DNA of 64,000 bases from an uncultured Bacteroidales bacterium (GCA_946185835.1 CAMHKW010000001.1:62001-126000), one strand, 5' to 3'. Shown: positions 50,490-59,904, counted from the first letter of the stretch. The notes: generated by a model from the sequence alone, not told the origin. A program made the numbers and translations.

Positions 50490-50497
50490 CAAAGGTA
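50490..50497 (-). promoter_or_regulatory. -7 element of the feo promoter
   Basis: TACCTTTG on the minus strand, about 23 bases before the feoB ATG. A matching TTTG is not visible at the usual distance, which is compatible with an activated or regulated promoter. No Fur box was recognised. Confidence 0.5.
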
Positions 50498-50540
50498 GTA
50501 ATAATTTGCGAATATAGGCATCCCTATTTGTGGTGAAATA

Positions 50541-50573
50541 AAAAAAAACGGGTCATGCGACCCGTTTTTTTTT
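50541..50573. terminator. Bidirectional terminator between feo and the Ig-like gene
   Basis: acgggtc pairs with gacccgt around an atgc loop, with eight A on one side and nine T on the other. Confidence 0.92.
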
Positions 50574-50609
50574 CTGTAAAGCTAATCGTCTGTTAGCTCT
50601 CAGGCTTAC

Positions 50610-53600
50610 TTATCGGAGCAGATACTTCTGTCCGTTTTGTATTACTATGCCTTTGTACGAAGCGTCTACTCTCTGACCTACTACGTTGTACATAGGTGCG
50701 TTGAGGTCGAGTGCTTGATACTGTGCTTCGATGTTCTCAACACCTACAGCGTCGCTTGCATACTTATAGAGGTATACGTTAGCGTCGGTCTTGTAGTAGC
50801 GGAAGCGCTCTTGACCGCTTGCTGAGTTGTAGCGGATATGATAATCGCCAACTGCTATCACTGCGAAGCCGTCATCATTGAGCGAAATAGTGTTGGCGGC
50901 AGGTGACTGACTTGCGTTCAAGGTGTTGCTTGAGCCGGTGTGGTTCAGATACTGGTTCGAAGATGTCTTCAGGCTGTATCCGCCTTCTACTGCCTCTATT
51001 GTGACAGCGGCAGCATTGATCTCTTCTGTAGCAGCGATGAAGCCGTCGAGGTCGGTCACGGCGATTTTGTTCGAAGCAACGTCTAAGGTCTCGAGTGCAC
51101 CGTTGAAGGCTACGCTACCTGCCTCGTCGGCGAAGACGATGAGGTAGTGTCCCGACCAGTCGGCAGGCTCTTCGGTTACCTTGACGTATCCGCCTGCTAA
51201 TATCGGTGTTGAGCCTTCTTCTTTCACTACTGCTGTCACTTTGATAGTAGCGCTTACTACATTTTCGTCAGCGTCTTTGCTTTCGAGTGTGATGACGGCG
51301 TTGTATGTGCCGGCTTCTGAAGCGTTAAGGCTGATGGTGAGCTCTCCGCCTGCAGCGGGTATGGTGGCAGGGCTAACAACGAACTTTTCGGCGCCTGCTA
51401 TGCTTACGCTGATGACTTCTGCGAGGTTGGCACCTGTGATAGCCACTGTCTGCGAAGCTTCGGCACTGCCGTTGCTCAAGGTCACGTCGAACTCAACCTC
51501 CTCAGGATTAGCTTTGATGCTTGCTACTTGAGGAGCATTGCCTATCTCTACTTCGTATGCTTTGGCTTGTGTAGAGTATTCACCACTGCCTGCATTGCTG
51601 AAAGCGTACGACTTGAAGGCGTTGATATCTCCTGAGCGATAGAGCAGACCGCGTGTGCCGTTAATATAGTTGCCATCTTCGTTGAGTGTCCACTCGAAAG
51701 CTTCACCGAGTGATAAGTTAGTGTTGCTGAAGCGCAGATACTTGGTGTCGTCGCCTGCAGGTTGGATGTAGTAAGCGCCTTCGGTCTGTGCAGGCGAGAT
51801 GAGCCATTCTACCGAAGCCTTGGCAGCGGCATCGGCTACGTATGCTTTCTCACCATCGACGGTTACTTCTATGGCTTCAGCCTTGCCGCTTGCGATGTTG
51901 GCTGTCATAGCGTAGAAAGTGCCATCTAATTCTGCTACTAATGCGCGGACGATGCCTCCTTGCGGTGCAGGCTTAGCTGTTACGGTAACGGTGCAAGTAG
52001 CGCCGGTGCCTTTTTCAGGAGTGGCGGTGATGGTAGCTGTACCTTCGGCAACGGCAGTTACGACGCCATCAGCTACGGTAGCCACTTTCTCGTCTGACGA
52101 GGTCCAAGTGATGGTCTTGCCTTGGTTGGCGTTAGCCGGAGTGTAGGTCACGGTCAGCGTTGCTGTCTTGCCCTCTACGAGTGAGAGCTCTGTCTCGCTC
52201 AGTGCGATAGAGGTTACGTCAACGGGCTGTTGCGGAGTGGCATTGCCCCAGCTGATAGCTATCTCATCGAGATAGAGCGCACCGTTCTTGGAACGTACGC
52301 CTACGTATGCATATTCACCCTTAGCAGCAACATCAATAGTCTGTTCTGCTCCGTCAGCTATGGCTACATCGGCAATGAGAGTGCCGGCATTGTCGCCATA
52401 GAGGTCGGTGGCAGCGGTGTAAGCGGTGTTGCTACCATATATAGAAACGACACGTGCTTCGTTGGTGCTCGAGTTGAACTTGATGGTTACGCTGCTGACG
52501 TTGCCTGCAGATGTAGTAACGACAACGCCTGAGTTGCTGTTGTTAGAGCGCAGCTGTATCGACTCGTTGCCGCCGGCTGACTGGCCTGCGTAAACGGCAC
52601 CAGAAGCACCCGTTTTATCCTTCCATTCGCTGTAGTTTGTGCCTGAAACGCCTATGAACTCGTAGTCAATGACGTCAGCATTACCCGATGGTGCAGGCTT
52701 AGCTGTTACGGTAACGGTGCAAGTAGCGCCTTTGCCTTTTTCAGGAGTGGCGGTGATGGTAGCTGTACCTTCGGCAACGGCAGTTACGACGCCATCAGCT
52801 ACGGTAGCCACTTTCTCGTCTGACGAGGTCCAAGTGATGGTCTTGCCTTGGTTGGCGTTAGCCGGAGTGTAGGTCACGGTCAGCGTTGCTGTCTTGCCCT
52901 CTACGAGTGAGAGCTCTGTCTCGCTCAGTGCGATAGAGGTTACGTCAACGGGCTGTTGCGGAGTGGCATTGCCCCAGCTGATAGCTATCTCATCGAGATA
53001 GAGCGCACCGTTCTTGGAACGTACGCCTACGTATGCATATTCACCCTTAGCAGCAACATCAATAGTCTGTTCTGCTCCGTCAGCTATGGCTACATCGGCA
53101 ATGAGAGTGCCGGCATTGTCGCCATAGAGGTCGGTGGCAGCGGTGTAAGCGGTGTTGCTACCATATATAGAAACGACACGTGCTTCGTTGGTGTTCGAGT
53201 TGAACTTGATGGTCACGCTGCTGACGTTGCCTGCAGATGTAGTAACGACAACACCTGAGTTATTGTTGTTAGAGCGCAGCTGTATCGACTCGTTGCCACC
53301 GGCCGACTGACCTGCGTAAACGGCACCCGAAGCACCCGTTTTATCTTTCCATTCGCTGTAGTTTGTGCCTGAAACGCCTATGAACTCGTAGTCGATGACG
53401 TCAGCATTACCCGATGGTGCAGGCTTAGCTGTTACGGTAACGGTGCAAGTAGCGCCTTTGCCTTTTTCAGGAGTGGCGGTGATGGTAGCTGTACCTTCGG
53501 CAACGGCAGTTACGACGCCATCAGCTACGGTAGCCACTTTCTCGTCTGACGAGGTCCAAGTGATGGTCTTGCCTTGGTTGGCGTTAGCCGGAGTGTAGGT

Positions 53601-54845
53601 CACGGTCAGCGTTGCTGTCTTGCCTTCTACGAGTGAGAGCTCTGTCTCGCTCAGTGCGATAGAGGTCACGTCAACGGGCTGTTGCGGAGTTGCATTTCCC
53701 CAGCTGATAGCTATCTCGTCGAGATAAAGCGCGCCGTTCTTGGAACGTACGCCTACGTATGCATATTCACCCTTGGCAGCTACATCAATGGTCTGTTCTG
53801 CTCCGTCAGCTATGGCTACATCGGCAATGAGCGTGCCGGCATTGTCGCCATAGAGGTCGGAGGCAGCGGTGTAAGCGGTGTTGCTACCATATATAGAAAC
53901 GACACGTGCAGCGTTGGTGTTCGAGTTGAACTTGATGGTTACGCTGCTGACGTTGCCTGCTGATGTGGTAACGACAACACCTGAGTTGTTGTTGTTAGAG
54001 CGCAGCTGTATCGACTCGTTGCCGCCGGCTGACTGGCCTGCGTAAACGGCACCAGAAGCACCCGTTTTATCCTTCCATTCGCTGTAGTTTGTGCCTGAAA
54101 CGCCTATGAACTCGTAGTCAATGACGTCAGCATTACCCGATGGTGCAGGCTTAGCTGTTACGGTAACGGTGCAAGTAGCGCCTTTGCCTTTTTCAGGAGT
54201 GGCGGTGATGGTAGCTGTACCTTCGGCAACGGCAGTTACGACGCCATCAGCTACGGTAGCCACTTTCTCGTCTGACGAGGTCCAAGTGATGGTCTTGCCT
54301 TGGTTGGCGTTAGCCGGAGTGTAGGTCACGGTCAGCGTTGCTGTCTTGCCTTCTACGAGTGAGAGCTCTGTCTCGCTCAGTGCGATAGAAGTAACGTCAA
54401 CGGGGTCGGCAGGTGTGACTGAGCCACCGGTGGTGACGTTGATAGCAGCAAAACGGCGGTTGCCGCTGGTTCCTCCTACGGTGAAGACTACAGAAGCAGC
54501 ATCGCCGGTCCAAGTGTCTTCGGTGAAGGTTCCTGAGTCGGCTGTGATGGCGTTAGTACCATCGGTGCCGCCAAAGACGATGACGATTTTGGTGATGTTG
54601 CCAATGGTGGACGATACGGTAACAGTACCGCCGCCATATACGCGGATGGCATTACCCGAAGTGTAGTACTTTGGAGCATTGTTGTTAGTGCCTTTGTCGA
54701 ACGTGGCGGTCACGCCGTCGACAGTGAGCGAGCTTACTTCCTGCTGGTTGGTGTAGTTTTGAGCAGTGAAGTCAAGCGAGATGTCTGCAGCAAAAGTAAA
54801 AAGACTAATGCAGCAGAGCATTAACAAAGTAGAGAATTTTTTCAT
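50610..54845 (-). CDS. Large secreted protein with repeated Ig-like (BIG2) modules
   Basis: 1411 residues. Signal peptide 1-19 (FSTLLMLCCISLFTFAA). After an N-terminal beta domain (about 20-150), four BIG2 Ig-like domains (VTSIALSETELSLVEGKTA ... ITWTSSDEKVATV) alternate with three copies of a beta-sandwich-like module (NADVIDYEFIGVSGTNYSEW ... YAYVGVRSKNGALYLDEIAISW). Residues about 965-1340 contain further beta-rich domains. The C-terminus (APMYNVVGQRVDASYKGIVIQNGQKYLLR) has the layout of Bacteroidales C-terminal sorting tails, so export through T9SS is likely but not certain. Probably a cell-surface adhesin or glycan-binding protein; ligand unknown. Own promoter 55007-55037, terminator 50541-50573. 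Confidence 0.8.
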   Translation of the reverse strand: MKKFSTLLMLCCISLFTFAADISLDFTAQNYTNQQEVSSLTVDGVTATFDKGTNNNAPKYYTSGNAIRVYGGGTVTVSSTIGNITKIVIVFGGTDGTNAITADSGTFTEDTWTGDAASVVFTVGGTSGNRRFAAINVTTGGSVTPADPVDVTSIALSETELSLVEGKTATLTVTYTPANANQGKTITWTSSDEKVATVADGVVTAVAEGTATITATPEKGKGATCTVTVTAKPAPSGNADVIDYEFIGVSGTNYSEWKDKTGASGAVYAGQSAGGNESIQLRSNNNNSGVVVTTSAGNVSSVTIKFNSNTNAARVVSIYGSNTAYTAASDLYGDNAGTLIADVAIADGAEQTIDVAAKGEYAYVGVRSKNGALYLDEIAISWGNATPQQPVDVTSIALSETELSLVEGKTATLTVTYTPANANQGKTITWTSSDEKVATVADGVVTAVAEGTATITATPEKGKGATCTVTVTAKPAPSGNADVIDYEFIGVSGTNYSEWKDKTGASGAVYAGQSAGGNESIQLRSNNNNSGVVVTTSAGNVSSVTIKFNSNTNEARVVSIYGSNTAYTAATDLYGDNAGTLIADVAIADGAEQTIDVAAKGEYAYVGVRSKNGALYLDEIAISWGNATPQQPVDVTSIALSETELSLVEGKTATLTVTYTPANANQGKTITWTSSDEKVATVADGVVTAVAEGTATITATPEKGKGATCTVTVTAKPAPSGNADVIDYEFIGVSGTNYSEWKDKTGASGAVYAGQSAGGNESIQLRSNNSNSGVVVTTSAGNVSSVTIKFNSSTNEARVVSIYGSNTAYTAATDLYGDNAGTLIADVAIADGAEQTIDVAAKGEYAYVGVRSKNGALYLDEIAISWGNATPQQPVDVTSIALSETELSLVEGKTATLTVTYTPANANQGKTITWTSSDEKVATVADGVVTAVAEGTATITATPEKGTGATCTVTVTAKPAPQGGIVRALVAELDGTFYAMTANIASGKAEAIEVTVDGEKAYVADAAAKASVEWLISPAQTEGAYYIQPAGDDTKYLRFSNTNLSLGEAFEWTLNEDGNYINGTRGLLYRSGDINAFKSYAFSNAGSGEYSTQAKAYEVEIGNAPQVASIKANPEEVEFDVTLSNGSAEASQTVAITGANLAEVISVSIAGAEKFVVSPATIPAAGGELTISLNASEAGTYNAVITLESKDADENVVSATIKVTAVVKEEGSTPILAGGYVKVTEEPADWSGHYLIVFADEAGSVAFNGALETLDVASNKIAVTDLDGFIAATEEINAAAVTIEAVEGGYSLKTSSNQYLNHTGSSNTLNASQSPAANTISLNDDGFAVIAVGDYHIRYNSASGQERFRYYKTDANVYLYKYASDAVGVENIEAQYQALDLNAPMYNVVGQRVDASYKGIVIQNGQKYLLR
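51950..54390 (-). repeat. 726-bp near-identical repeats inside the Ig-like gene
   Basis: Three full units and a fourth partial one (BIG2 only) with a period of exactly 726 bases (242 codons). Copies differ by only a few bases per hundred, including mostly silent changes. Confidence 0.92.
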
Positions 54846-55006
54846 GATGCTGAGATTTTAGTTATTATTAGTGTTGGTTGTGCTATTTAGAGTGCGTGTG
54901 CGTGCTTAGAGTGCGAGTGCGTGTGTGAGTGCGTGTGTGCGCCGGTTGCCAACCGGCGTGGGAAAACAATTTATTCAAGCAAACCTTAACCTACAACTAA
55001 CCGCCG
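54846..55006. other. Leader of the Ig-like gene with simple repeats
   Basis: Contains a GT/GC-rich simple repeat (variants of gtgcgtgtg, about 54893-54940) directly before a REP-like palindrome. No gene seen. Confidence 0.5.
54941..54959. repeat. REP-like palindrome, copy 8
   Basis: gccggttgccaaccggc, perfect apart from the central base. Confidence 0.68.
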
Positions 55007-55037
55007 CAAATTTAGCAAAATTATTTATAATGGCAAA
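55007..55037 (-). promoter_or_regulatory. Promoter of the Ig-like gene
   Basis: Minus strand TTTG (55037-55034), 19 bases, TAAATTTG (55014-55007). Confidence 0.72.
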
Positions 55038-55202
55038 ATTATTGCACTTTTTTCTGAAATCAAATCTCTCACAGGGTAGCGGTTTAATCACCTGCAAGTA
55101 ATTTCAGTCGGGTAATATCACTAACCAACTGAACACCGTATGGATACCTTGTTCGACATTATCTTGATTGTAAGTCTCGTTGTAAGTGCCGGTTATAAAA
55201 CC

Positions 55203-56747
55203 TCACACTCTGCCAAGTGCTATTTGATATGCCTGCTCATATTTTGGGAAGAAGTGTTCCCATGTGGCAGCGGCGGCTACTTCGGCGGCTTGGGTTCTCA
55301 GTGTCTCTCTTTGGGATTGCGTAAGCATCATCATCGAGACGAGTGTCTGCTGTATGTCGGTTATCACTTCGCCTGTATTCGAGTCGGTGCGGTGCAGTAC
55401 TGTCACAGCTTGCACGGGACAGCGGGTGCTGTCTTCGGCGAAGAAGTCGAGTGTCTGTTGCAGTTCCTGCGTGTCGTCTTCTGCCTGTTTGTAGTGGTTG
55501 TGCACCCATTGTCCGAAGCCTGAGAGGTCGGTGGTGATGGTTGGCACGCTGAAGGCTACCGATTCGAGCGGCGTGTAGCCCCAAGGTTCGTAATACGATG
55601 GGAAGATGGTGATGTCCATGCCGATGAGCAGCTCGTAGTAGGTGCAGTGGAAGAGCGGGTCGTTGCCGTTGAGGTAGTATGGGCAGAACACTACCGTGAC
55701 GTTGCCGTAGTGTCGCACCGGTTCGTCGAGGTATGGCACCATCACCATGGCGAGCACCTGTTTGCCGTCGCCCGACAGATGTTGGTCGAGGGAAGCCATG
55801 GCATCGAGGAAGACGTCGATACCTTTGTTTTTCCACTCTAATCTGCCCGAGATGCAACATATCAGTGTGTCTTGTCCAAAAGCGCGTCCTGACAGCTGTT
55901 GTGCCACTTGCAGGAGCTGTTTGCGTGCTTTGGCTCTGAGTGTCGGCGTCTGACGCTTGGTTGGTACGAGGTCGGGTTCGAACCCGTTCTCGGTCACCAC
56001 GTCGGGGGTGCGTTCGAGCAGTTGTGTGCACTCGCGTGCCGTCAGGTCCGACACCGTAGTGAAGCAATGTGCGTGGTGTGCTGCCTGTTTCTCTGCCGAG
56101 TGTTTCGATACCATGCCCAGCTCTTGTGCCATCTGGTCGCCGTTATATGCAGTGAAATAGTCGTATAGTGGCTTATGGTTACCGGCTATCGAGCGTCCGA
56201 TACCGGTGGCGTGGGTGGTGAAGATAGTGCCTATCGCGGGGCAGTAGTCGCGCAGATAAAACTCGGCAAACGCGGTCTGCCATTCGTGGCATTGTGCCAC
56301 CACCTTCTTGTCGTCTGCCTTGAGCCATTGGTACAGGCTATGCATCGTTTGTCCGACGGCGTAGCCGAACAGACATGAGTCGTCGTAGTCGCCGTAAGCA
56401 GCATGCGACTGCACTCCGAAATGCTCCCATGCCCAGGCGTAGATGTCGTTTTTCTTGTCCCACAGATGCGAGTAGTCGATAAGTACTGCTATCGGCTTGC
56501 CAGCGATCTGCCACCTGCCAACGCGTACGCGGATGCCTTGTTTTAGCAGTTGCTTGCGCCATGGAGCAAGCAGCGTACTCTGCTCGTGGAAGAAGACATC
56601 GGACTGCTCGCGTAGGTCCGGACCGAAGAAGAAAACGTGGTCGTGCAGGCGATCTTGCATCAGACGAGCACGTGATGAAAGCACTGTGTAGATACCGCCT
56701 ACGCGGTTGCAAACCTCCCAGGAGGTCTCAAATATATAGTCAGGCAT
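55203..56747 (-). CDS. Glycogen synthase, GT3-like
   Basis: 514 residues, cytoplasmic retaining glucosyltransferase (GT-B fold). The opening FETSWEVCNRVGGIYTVLSSRA is very like eukaryotic-type GT3 glycogen synthases rather than the GlgA/GT5 start (KVGGLADV). Further support: FFGPDLREQ, FTTHATGIGRSIAG, TVSDLTARE, ISGRLEWKNKGIDVFLDAM, and the E-x7-E active-site motif YYEPWGYTPLESV. Bacteroides are known to carry this type for polyglucose storage. Sugar donor cannot be told from sequence. No other glycogen genes are in the window. Confidence 0.85.
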   Translation of the reverse strand: MPDYIFETSWEVCNRVGGIYTVLSSRARLMQDRLHDHVFFFGPDLREQSDVFFHEQSTLLAPWRKQLLKQGIRVRVGRWQIAGKPIAVLIDYSHLWDKKNDIYAWAWEHFGVQSHAAYGDYDDSCLFGYAVGQTMHSLYQWLKADDKKVVAQCHEWQTAFAEFYLRDYCPAIGTIFTTHATGIGRSIAGNHKPLYDYFTAYNGDQMAQELGMVSKHSAEKQAAHHAHCFTTVSDLTARECTQLLERTPDVVTENGFEPDLVPTKRQTPTLRAKARKQLLQVAQQLSGRAFGQDTLICCISGRLEWKNKGIDVFLDAMASLDQHLSGDGKQVLAMVMVPYLDEPVRHYGNVTVVFCPYYLNGNDPLFHCTYYELLIGMDITIFPSYYEPWGYTPLESVAFSVPTITTDLSGFGQWVHNHYKQAEDDTQELQQTLDFFAEDSTRCPVQAVTVLHRTDSNTGEVITDIQQTLVSMMMLTQSQRETLRTQAAEVAAAATWEHFFPKYEQAYQIALGRV

Positions 56748-56794
56748 GATGTATTGATATTTCAGATTTCAGATTTCAGATTCCCATAAGCCAT

Positions 56795-58174
56795 TCACCT
56801 CTCTGCGGGGTCGAAGCAGATGGCTGTGATGTCGTCATCGACGGTGCAGATATACGCAGGGTCGGCGAGTATGGCATTTTGCGGGTTGTAGGTCAGTGGC
56901 AACTCGAGTATCTCTCTGCCGCTGTTGACATAGAACACTCCCCTCGCCAACGACAAGGCGATTGTCTCTGCCTCAATCTGTTCATAGGCTTTGGCATTAG
57001 AGCCGTCGAGGTTGCATACCACGATGTTTCTATTGTCGATAAGGTAAATCCTTTGTCCGATAGCATCGACCTCAAAGTCGCCCAACTGTTTCTCTTTTGA
57101 ACCGTAAATGCTTTTACACTCCGTCACCTTACCGCTGTTGTCGAGGCTGAGTCGGTAGAGCGAGTCGGTTGTTGCTGCAAACAGCATCTGCGGTGTGGCG
57201 ATACATACTTTCTTCGACAGATATTTGGCATCGATGTCGCTCCATTTGTTACCGGCAATCTCATCTGCGTCTGTCGTTTTTGGCGTCAAGGGCATGCTGA
57301 ATCGGTACATGGCACTGCCGTTGTACCAGTAAAGCCAACTGCCGAAGCAGAAGCCTCCGCTTGTAGGCTGCGAGCCGAGGAGGCATGGGCTGAGTGTTAG
57401 TTGGTTGAGCTCAATGGTACTGAGTGCGTTGTCGGAGTTTGAGCAGAAGAAGTAGAGCAGGTCTCCGACAACAAGCATACGGTCGGCTTTGCCGTTCATC
57501 TCGTCGAACTCGACATATTCGTCGGTCACGGCTACGCCATTGTCGAACAGCGGCTGACGTACAAGTTGTTTGAACTTGTTGTCGGCAGCGGTGGCTATCA
57601 ATAGTCCTTGTGCCGGTTGGCGATGGATATACAGCTCTTTTTTTACCTCTGTAGGTATGCCGTTGAACGTGATGACGACTTGCACGGTGGTGCTGACGTC
57701 GGCTTTGTTGAAGTATACTGTCAGCTTCTCGGACGAGGTGTTACCGTTCACTATGACAGCGTCTTGCGGTAACGTCCATTCGTAGCTGACGGTTTTCTTA
57801 AAGGGGTTGTATACTAAGGCGGAGAGTGTCACCTCTTGCATGTAGACAATGCTGTCGGTCGACACCTGCATAGATGGTACGGTGTCGAAGATGGTGATTT
57901 GTTTGAGACATGTCTTATGTCGTGACGAGTCAGCCATCAACTCGATGGTGTATGTGCCCGGTCGGGTGTAGACGTGCGAAGGTGTCTTAAGGGTAGACAC
58001 GGTGTTGTCGCCAAACTGCCAAGCGAACTTATCGCCTTTGGTAGAGAGGTTGCTGAAGATGACGGTCTCTCCGGCGCGTGGCTCGGCAGGACTAAAAGAG
58101 AAGTCAACGGTGCCTTTCTGACATGCTGCTAAGCATATTGCAAATAGCAAGGGTAATATCTTGTGTAGTTTCAT
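56795..58174 (-). CDS. PKD-domain lipoprotein with probable beta-propeller
   Basis: 459 residues from ATG 58174, chosen because a lipoprotein signal starts there (MKLHKILPLLFAICLAAC, lipobox LAAC). Residues about 20-100 form a PKD domain with the hallmark FAWQFGDNTVSTLKTPSHVYTRPGTYTI; a second Ig-like segment follows. From about 190 on, repeated blade-like strands ending in D and W/Y (VVGDLLYFFCSNSD, SWLYWYNGSAMYRF, IGQRIYLIDNRNIVVCNLDG) suggest a small beta-propeller of the YWTD/LVIVD kind. Exposed envelope lipoprotein, ligand unknown. Its first 71 bases overlap the end of miaA in another frame. Confidence 0.7.
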   Translation of the reverse strand: MKLHKILPLLFAICLAACQKGTVDFSFSPAEPRAGETVIFSNLSTKGDKFAWQFGDNTVSTLKTPSHVYTRPGTYTIELMADSSRHKTCLKQITIFDTVPSMQVSTDSIVYMQEVTLSALVYNPFKKTVSYEWTLPQDAVIVNGNTSSEKLTVYFNKADVSTTVQVVITFNGIPTEVKKELYIHRQPAQGLLIATAADNKFKQLVRQPLFDNGVAVTDEYVEFDEMNGKADRMLVVGDLLYFFCSNSDNALSTIELNQLTLSPCLLGSQPTSGGFCFGSWLYWYNGSAMYRFSMPLTPKTTDADEIAGNKWSDIDAKYLSKKVCIATPQMLFAATTDSLYRLSLDNSGKVTECKSIYGSKEKQLGDFEVDAIGQRIYLIDNRNIVVCNLDGSNAKAYEQIEAETIALSLARGVFYVNSGREILELPLTYNPQNAILADPAYICTVDDDITAICFDPAER

Positions 58175-59048
58175 AATCGTTGATGTTGAGCCAATGTATG
58201 TCTTTATCATGCCTTAGCCATGTGAGTTGCCTTTTAGCATAGCGTCGGCTGTTTTGTTTTATCATGCTGATGGCGAAGTCCTCGGTCCATTCTCCCGTCT
58301 TCACTTTGAATAGCTCTTTGTAGCCTACGGTGTTGAGACTGTTGGGTAATGGCTCGTTGTGGTATGGTTCGAGTACGCGTTCGGCTTCGGCAAGCAGTCC
58401 TTGCGCTATCATCAGGTCTACTCGTCGGTTGATGCGGTCGTAGAGCTGCTCGCGTGGCATGTCGAGTCCTACTTTCAGTATGCCGAAAGGTCGCTGTTTC
58501 GCTCTGCCTGTCCGTAGCGATGAATATGGCTTTCCGGTCTGCAGGCACATCTCGATGGCATGGCTGACGCGCTGTGTGTTTTGCAGGTCGACAACGTCGT
58601 AGTAGTCGGGGTCGAGCCGAAGGAGCCATTGCTGTAGATGCCGGAGCGAGTGCGACAACAACTCAGCCCTCACGCGTTCTCTGATGTCGGCATCAATAGA
58701 GGGCAGGTCGTCGAACCCTTTGCACACGGCGTCGACATACATCATGCTCCCGCCCGAGAGTATCACCACGTCGTGTCGGACGAAGAGAGTGTCTAACAGC
58801 GCTAACGCCTCTCGCTCGAAGTCGCCGGCACTGAAGGTCTCGTCCAAGCTCTTGATACCTACGAAATAATGCTGTGCTTGCTGTAACTGCTCTGCTGTAG
58901 GTGCTGCGGTGCCGATAGGCAAGTCGCGGTATATCTGCCTCGAGTCAGCGTTGAGGATGGGCGTGTTCAGTCGGTTGGCAAGCGCGAGTGTGACATCGGT
59001 CTTGCCCACCCCTGTCGGACCTTGTATGACGAGTAGCGTAGGCTGCAT
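58104..59048 (-). CDS. miaA: tRNA dimethylallyltransferase
   Basis: 314 residues. Transfers a dimethylallyl group to A37 of tRNAs reading UNN codons. P-loop [38 protein letters not shown] and LSGGSMMYVDAV, and the C-terminal MIKQNSRRYAKRQLTWLR all present. Length is normal for the family in spite of its 3' overlap with the PKD lipoprotein gene. It starts directly at the stop of the PRiA4-ORF3-like gene (shared base 59048), so the two are translationally coupled. Confidence 0.95.
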   Translation of the reverse strand: MQPTLLVIQGPTGVGKTDVTLALANRLNTPILNADSRQIYRDLPIGTAAPTAEQLQQAQHYFVGIKSLDETFSAGDFEREALALLDTLFVRHDVVILSGGSMMYVDAVCKGFDDLPSIDADIRERVRAELLSHSLRHLQQWLLRLDPDYYDVVDLQNTQRVSHAIEMCLQTGKPYSSLRTGRAKQRPFGILKVGLDMPREQLYDRINRRVDLMIAQGLLAEAERVLEPYHNEPLPNSLNTVGYKELFKVKTGEWTEDFAISMIKQNSRRYAKRQLTWLRHDKDIHWLNINDYETTQDITLAICNMLSSMSERHR

Positions 59049-59617
59049 CAGTACAGCGTGGAGTTGTCGAAACTAAGGTCGCCGAAGCCTTCGGGGTCGA
59101 GTTCGTCGATGTCGTAGTCTTGCGAGCCGTAGAAGTCTTCCTCTTCGTCGAACCCATAGCGGTCTTTCTGCTTGCCTTTGGGCTTCTGTATGCCGTCCAT
59201 GATGTCCTCGGTCTTGAGTTGCTTCGGAGCCTTGCCGGTGCTCTCGACACACCGCACCTCGTCGAGTGTCTCGCCGGGGATGATTTTTGTCAGCTTGCCA
59301 AGGAAGCAGCGTTCGAACATAGGGTCGAATACGTACACGAGTTTCTGACCCTCGTCTTCGATGAGGTCCTCAAGATGCGTGTCTGCCATCGTCATGTTGT
59401 CGTACTCGAACGACGACTCCATCTCGACAAGGGTTACCTCCTGCTGTTTCTCCCAACTCTCGTTGCAGATGAAAAACGATGTCATCTGGTCGTCGGTATA
59501 AGAACATGAAGCAAGCAGGGCTTTGTGCAAGTCAAGGAAGGTGGCGTATGAGTCAGCCTCGAAGACACGTTTGAAATTGTCTTTCTCGTCGGAGAGAAAT
59601 GTGAAACGGTAGATCAT
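59048..59617 (-). CDS. PRiA4 ORF3-like protein
   Basis: 189 residues, cytoplasmic, strongly acidic. Residues about 1-140 fit the plasmid pRiA4b ORF-3-like domain (PF07929): RFTFLSDEKDNFKRVFEADSYATF, SFFICNESWEKQQE, and LEDLIEDEGQKLVYVFDPMFERCFLGKL. The rest is a charged tail (YGFDEEEDFYGSQDYDIDELDPEGFG). Function is unknown; the domain is found on plasmids but here it is a chromosomal-looking neighbour of miaA, a linkage seen in other Bacteroidales as far as I recall. Confidence 0.7.
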   Translation of the reverse strand: MIYRFTFLSDEKDNFKRVFEADSYATFLDLHKALLASCSYTDDQMTSFFICNESWEKQQEVTLVEMESSFEYDNMTMADTHLEDLIEDEGQKLVYVFDPMFERCFLGKLTKIIPGETLDEVRCVESTGKAPKQLKTEDIMDGIQKPKGKQKDRYGFDEEEDFYGSQDYDIDELDPEGFGDLSFDNSTLY

Positions 59618-59658
59618 ATAGAGTTTTTAGTGTTTAGTGTGCGTGTGCGTGTGCGTGT

Positions 59659-59676
59659 GCCGGTTACCAACCGGCG
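59659..59676. repeat. REP-like palindrome, copy 9
   Basis: gccggttaccaaccggc, preceded by a gtgcgt simple repeat (59640-59658) as in copy 8. Confidence 0.68.
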
Positions 59677-59724
59677 GTGAAAAACAATGATTATTCAAGC
59701 CGGTGTTTAGAGTTTGGCGGTTGG

Positions 59725-59750
59725 GTACGCCGTTTTGTAACCGGCGGCAT
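59725..59750. repeat. REP-like palindrome, copy 10
   Basis: gtacgccgttttgtaaccggcggca, more degenerate (one arm lacks a g). Confidence 0.6.
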
Positions 59751-59840
59751 TGTACCTACATTGTGGCAGTCATCATAAAAGTTATTACCTATTTTTGTTT
59801 TGGTTGCAGGCGGGGATGCCAGCGCTCCTAAAGTTGGGTG

Positions 59841-59897
59841 CAAAGATACAATTTTTTCTTGATATACGTACGAAATGAAAAACTTTTTGTATCTTTG
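59841..59897. promoter_or_regulatory. Back-to-back -7 elements between PRiA4-ORF3-like and SDR genes
   Basis: TATCTTTG on the minus strand at 59848-59841 (toward miaA) and on the plus strand at 59890-59897 (toward the SDR gene). Neither has a clear TTTG at the normal distance. Confidence 0.5.
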
Positions 59898-59904
59898 CAC
59901 CGGT

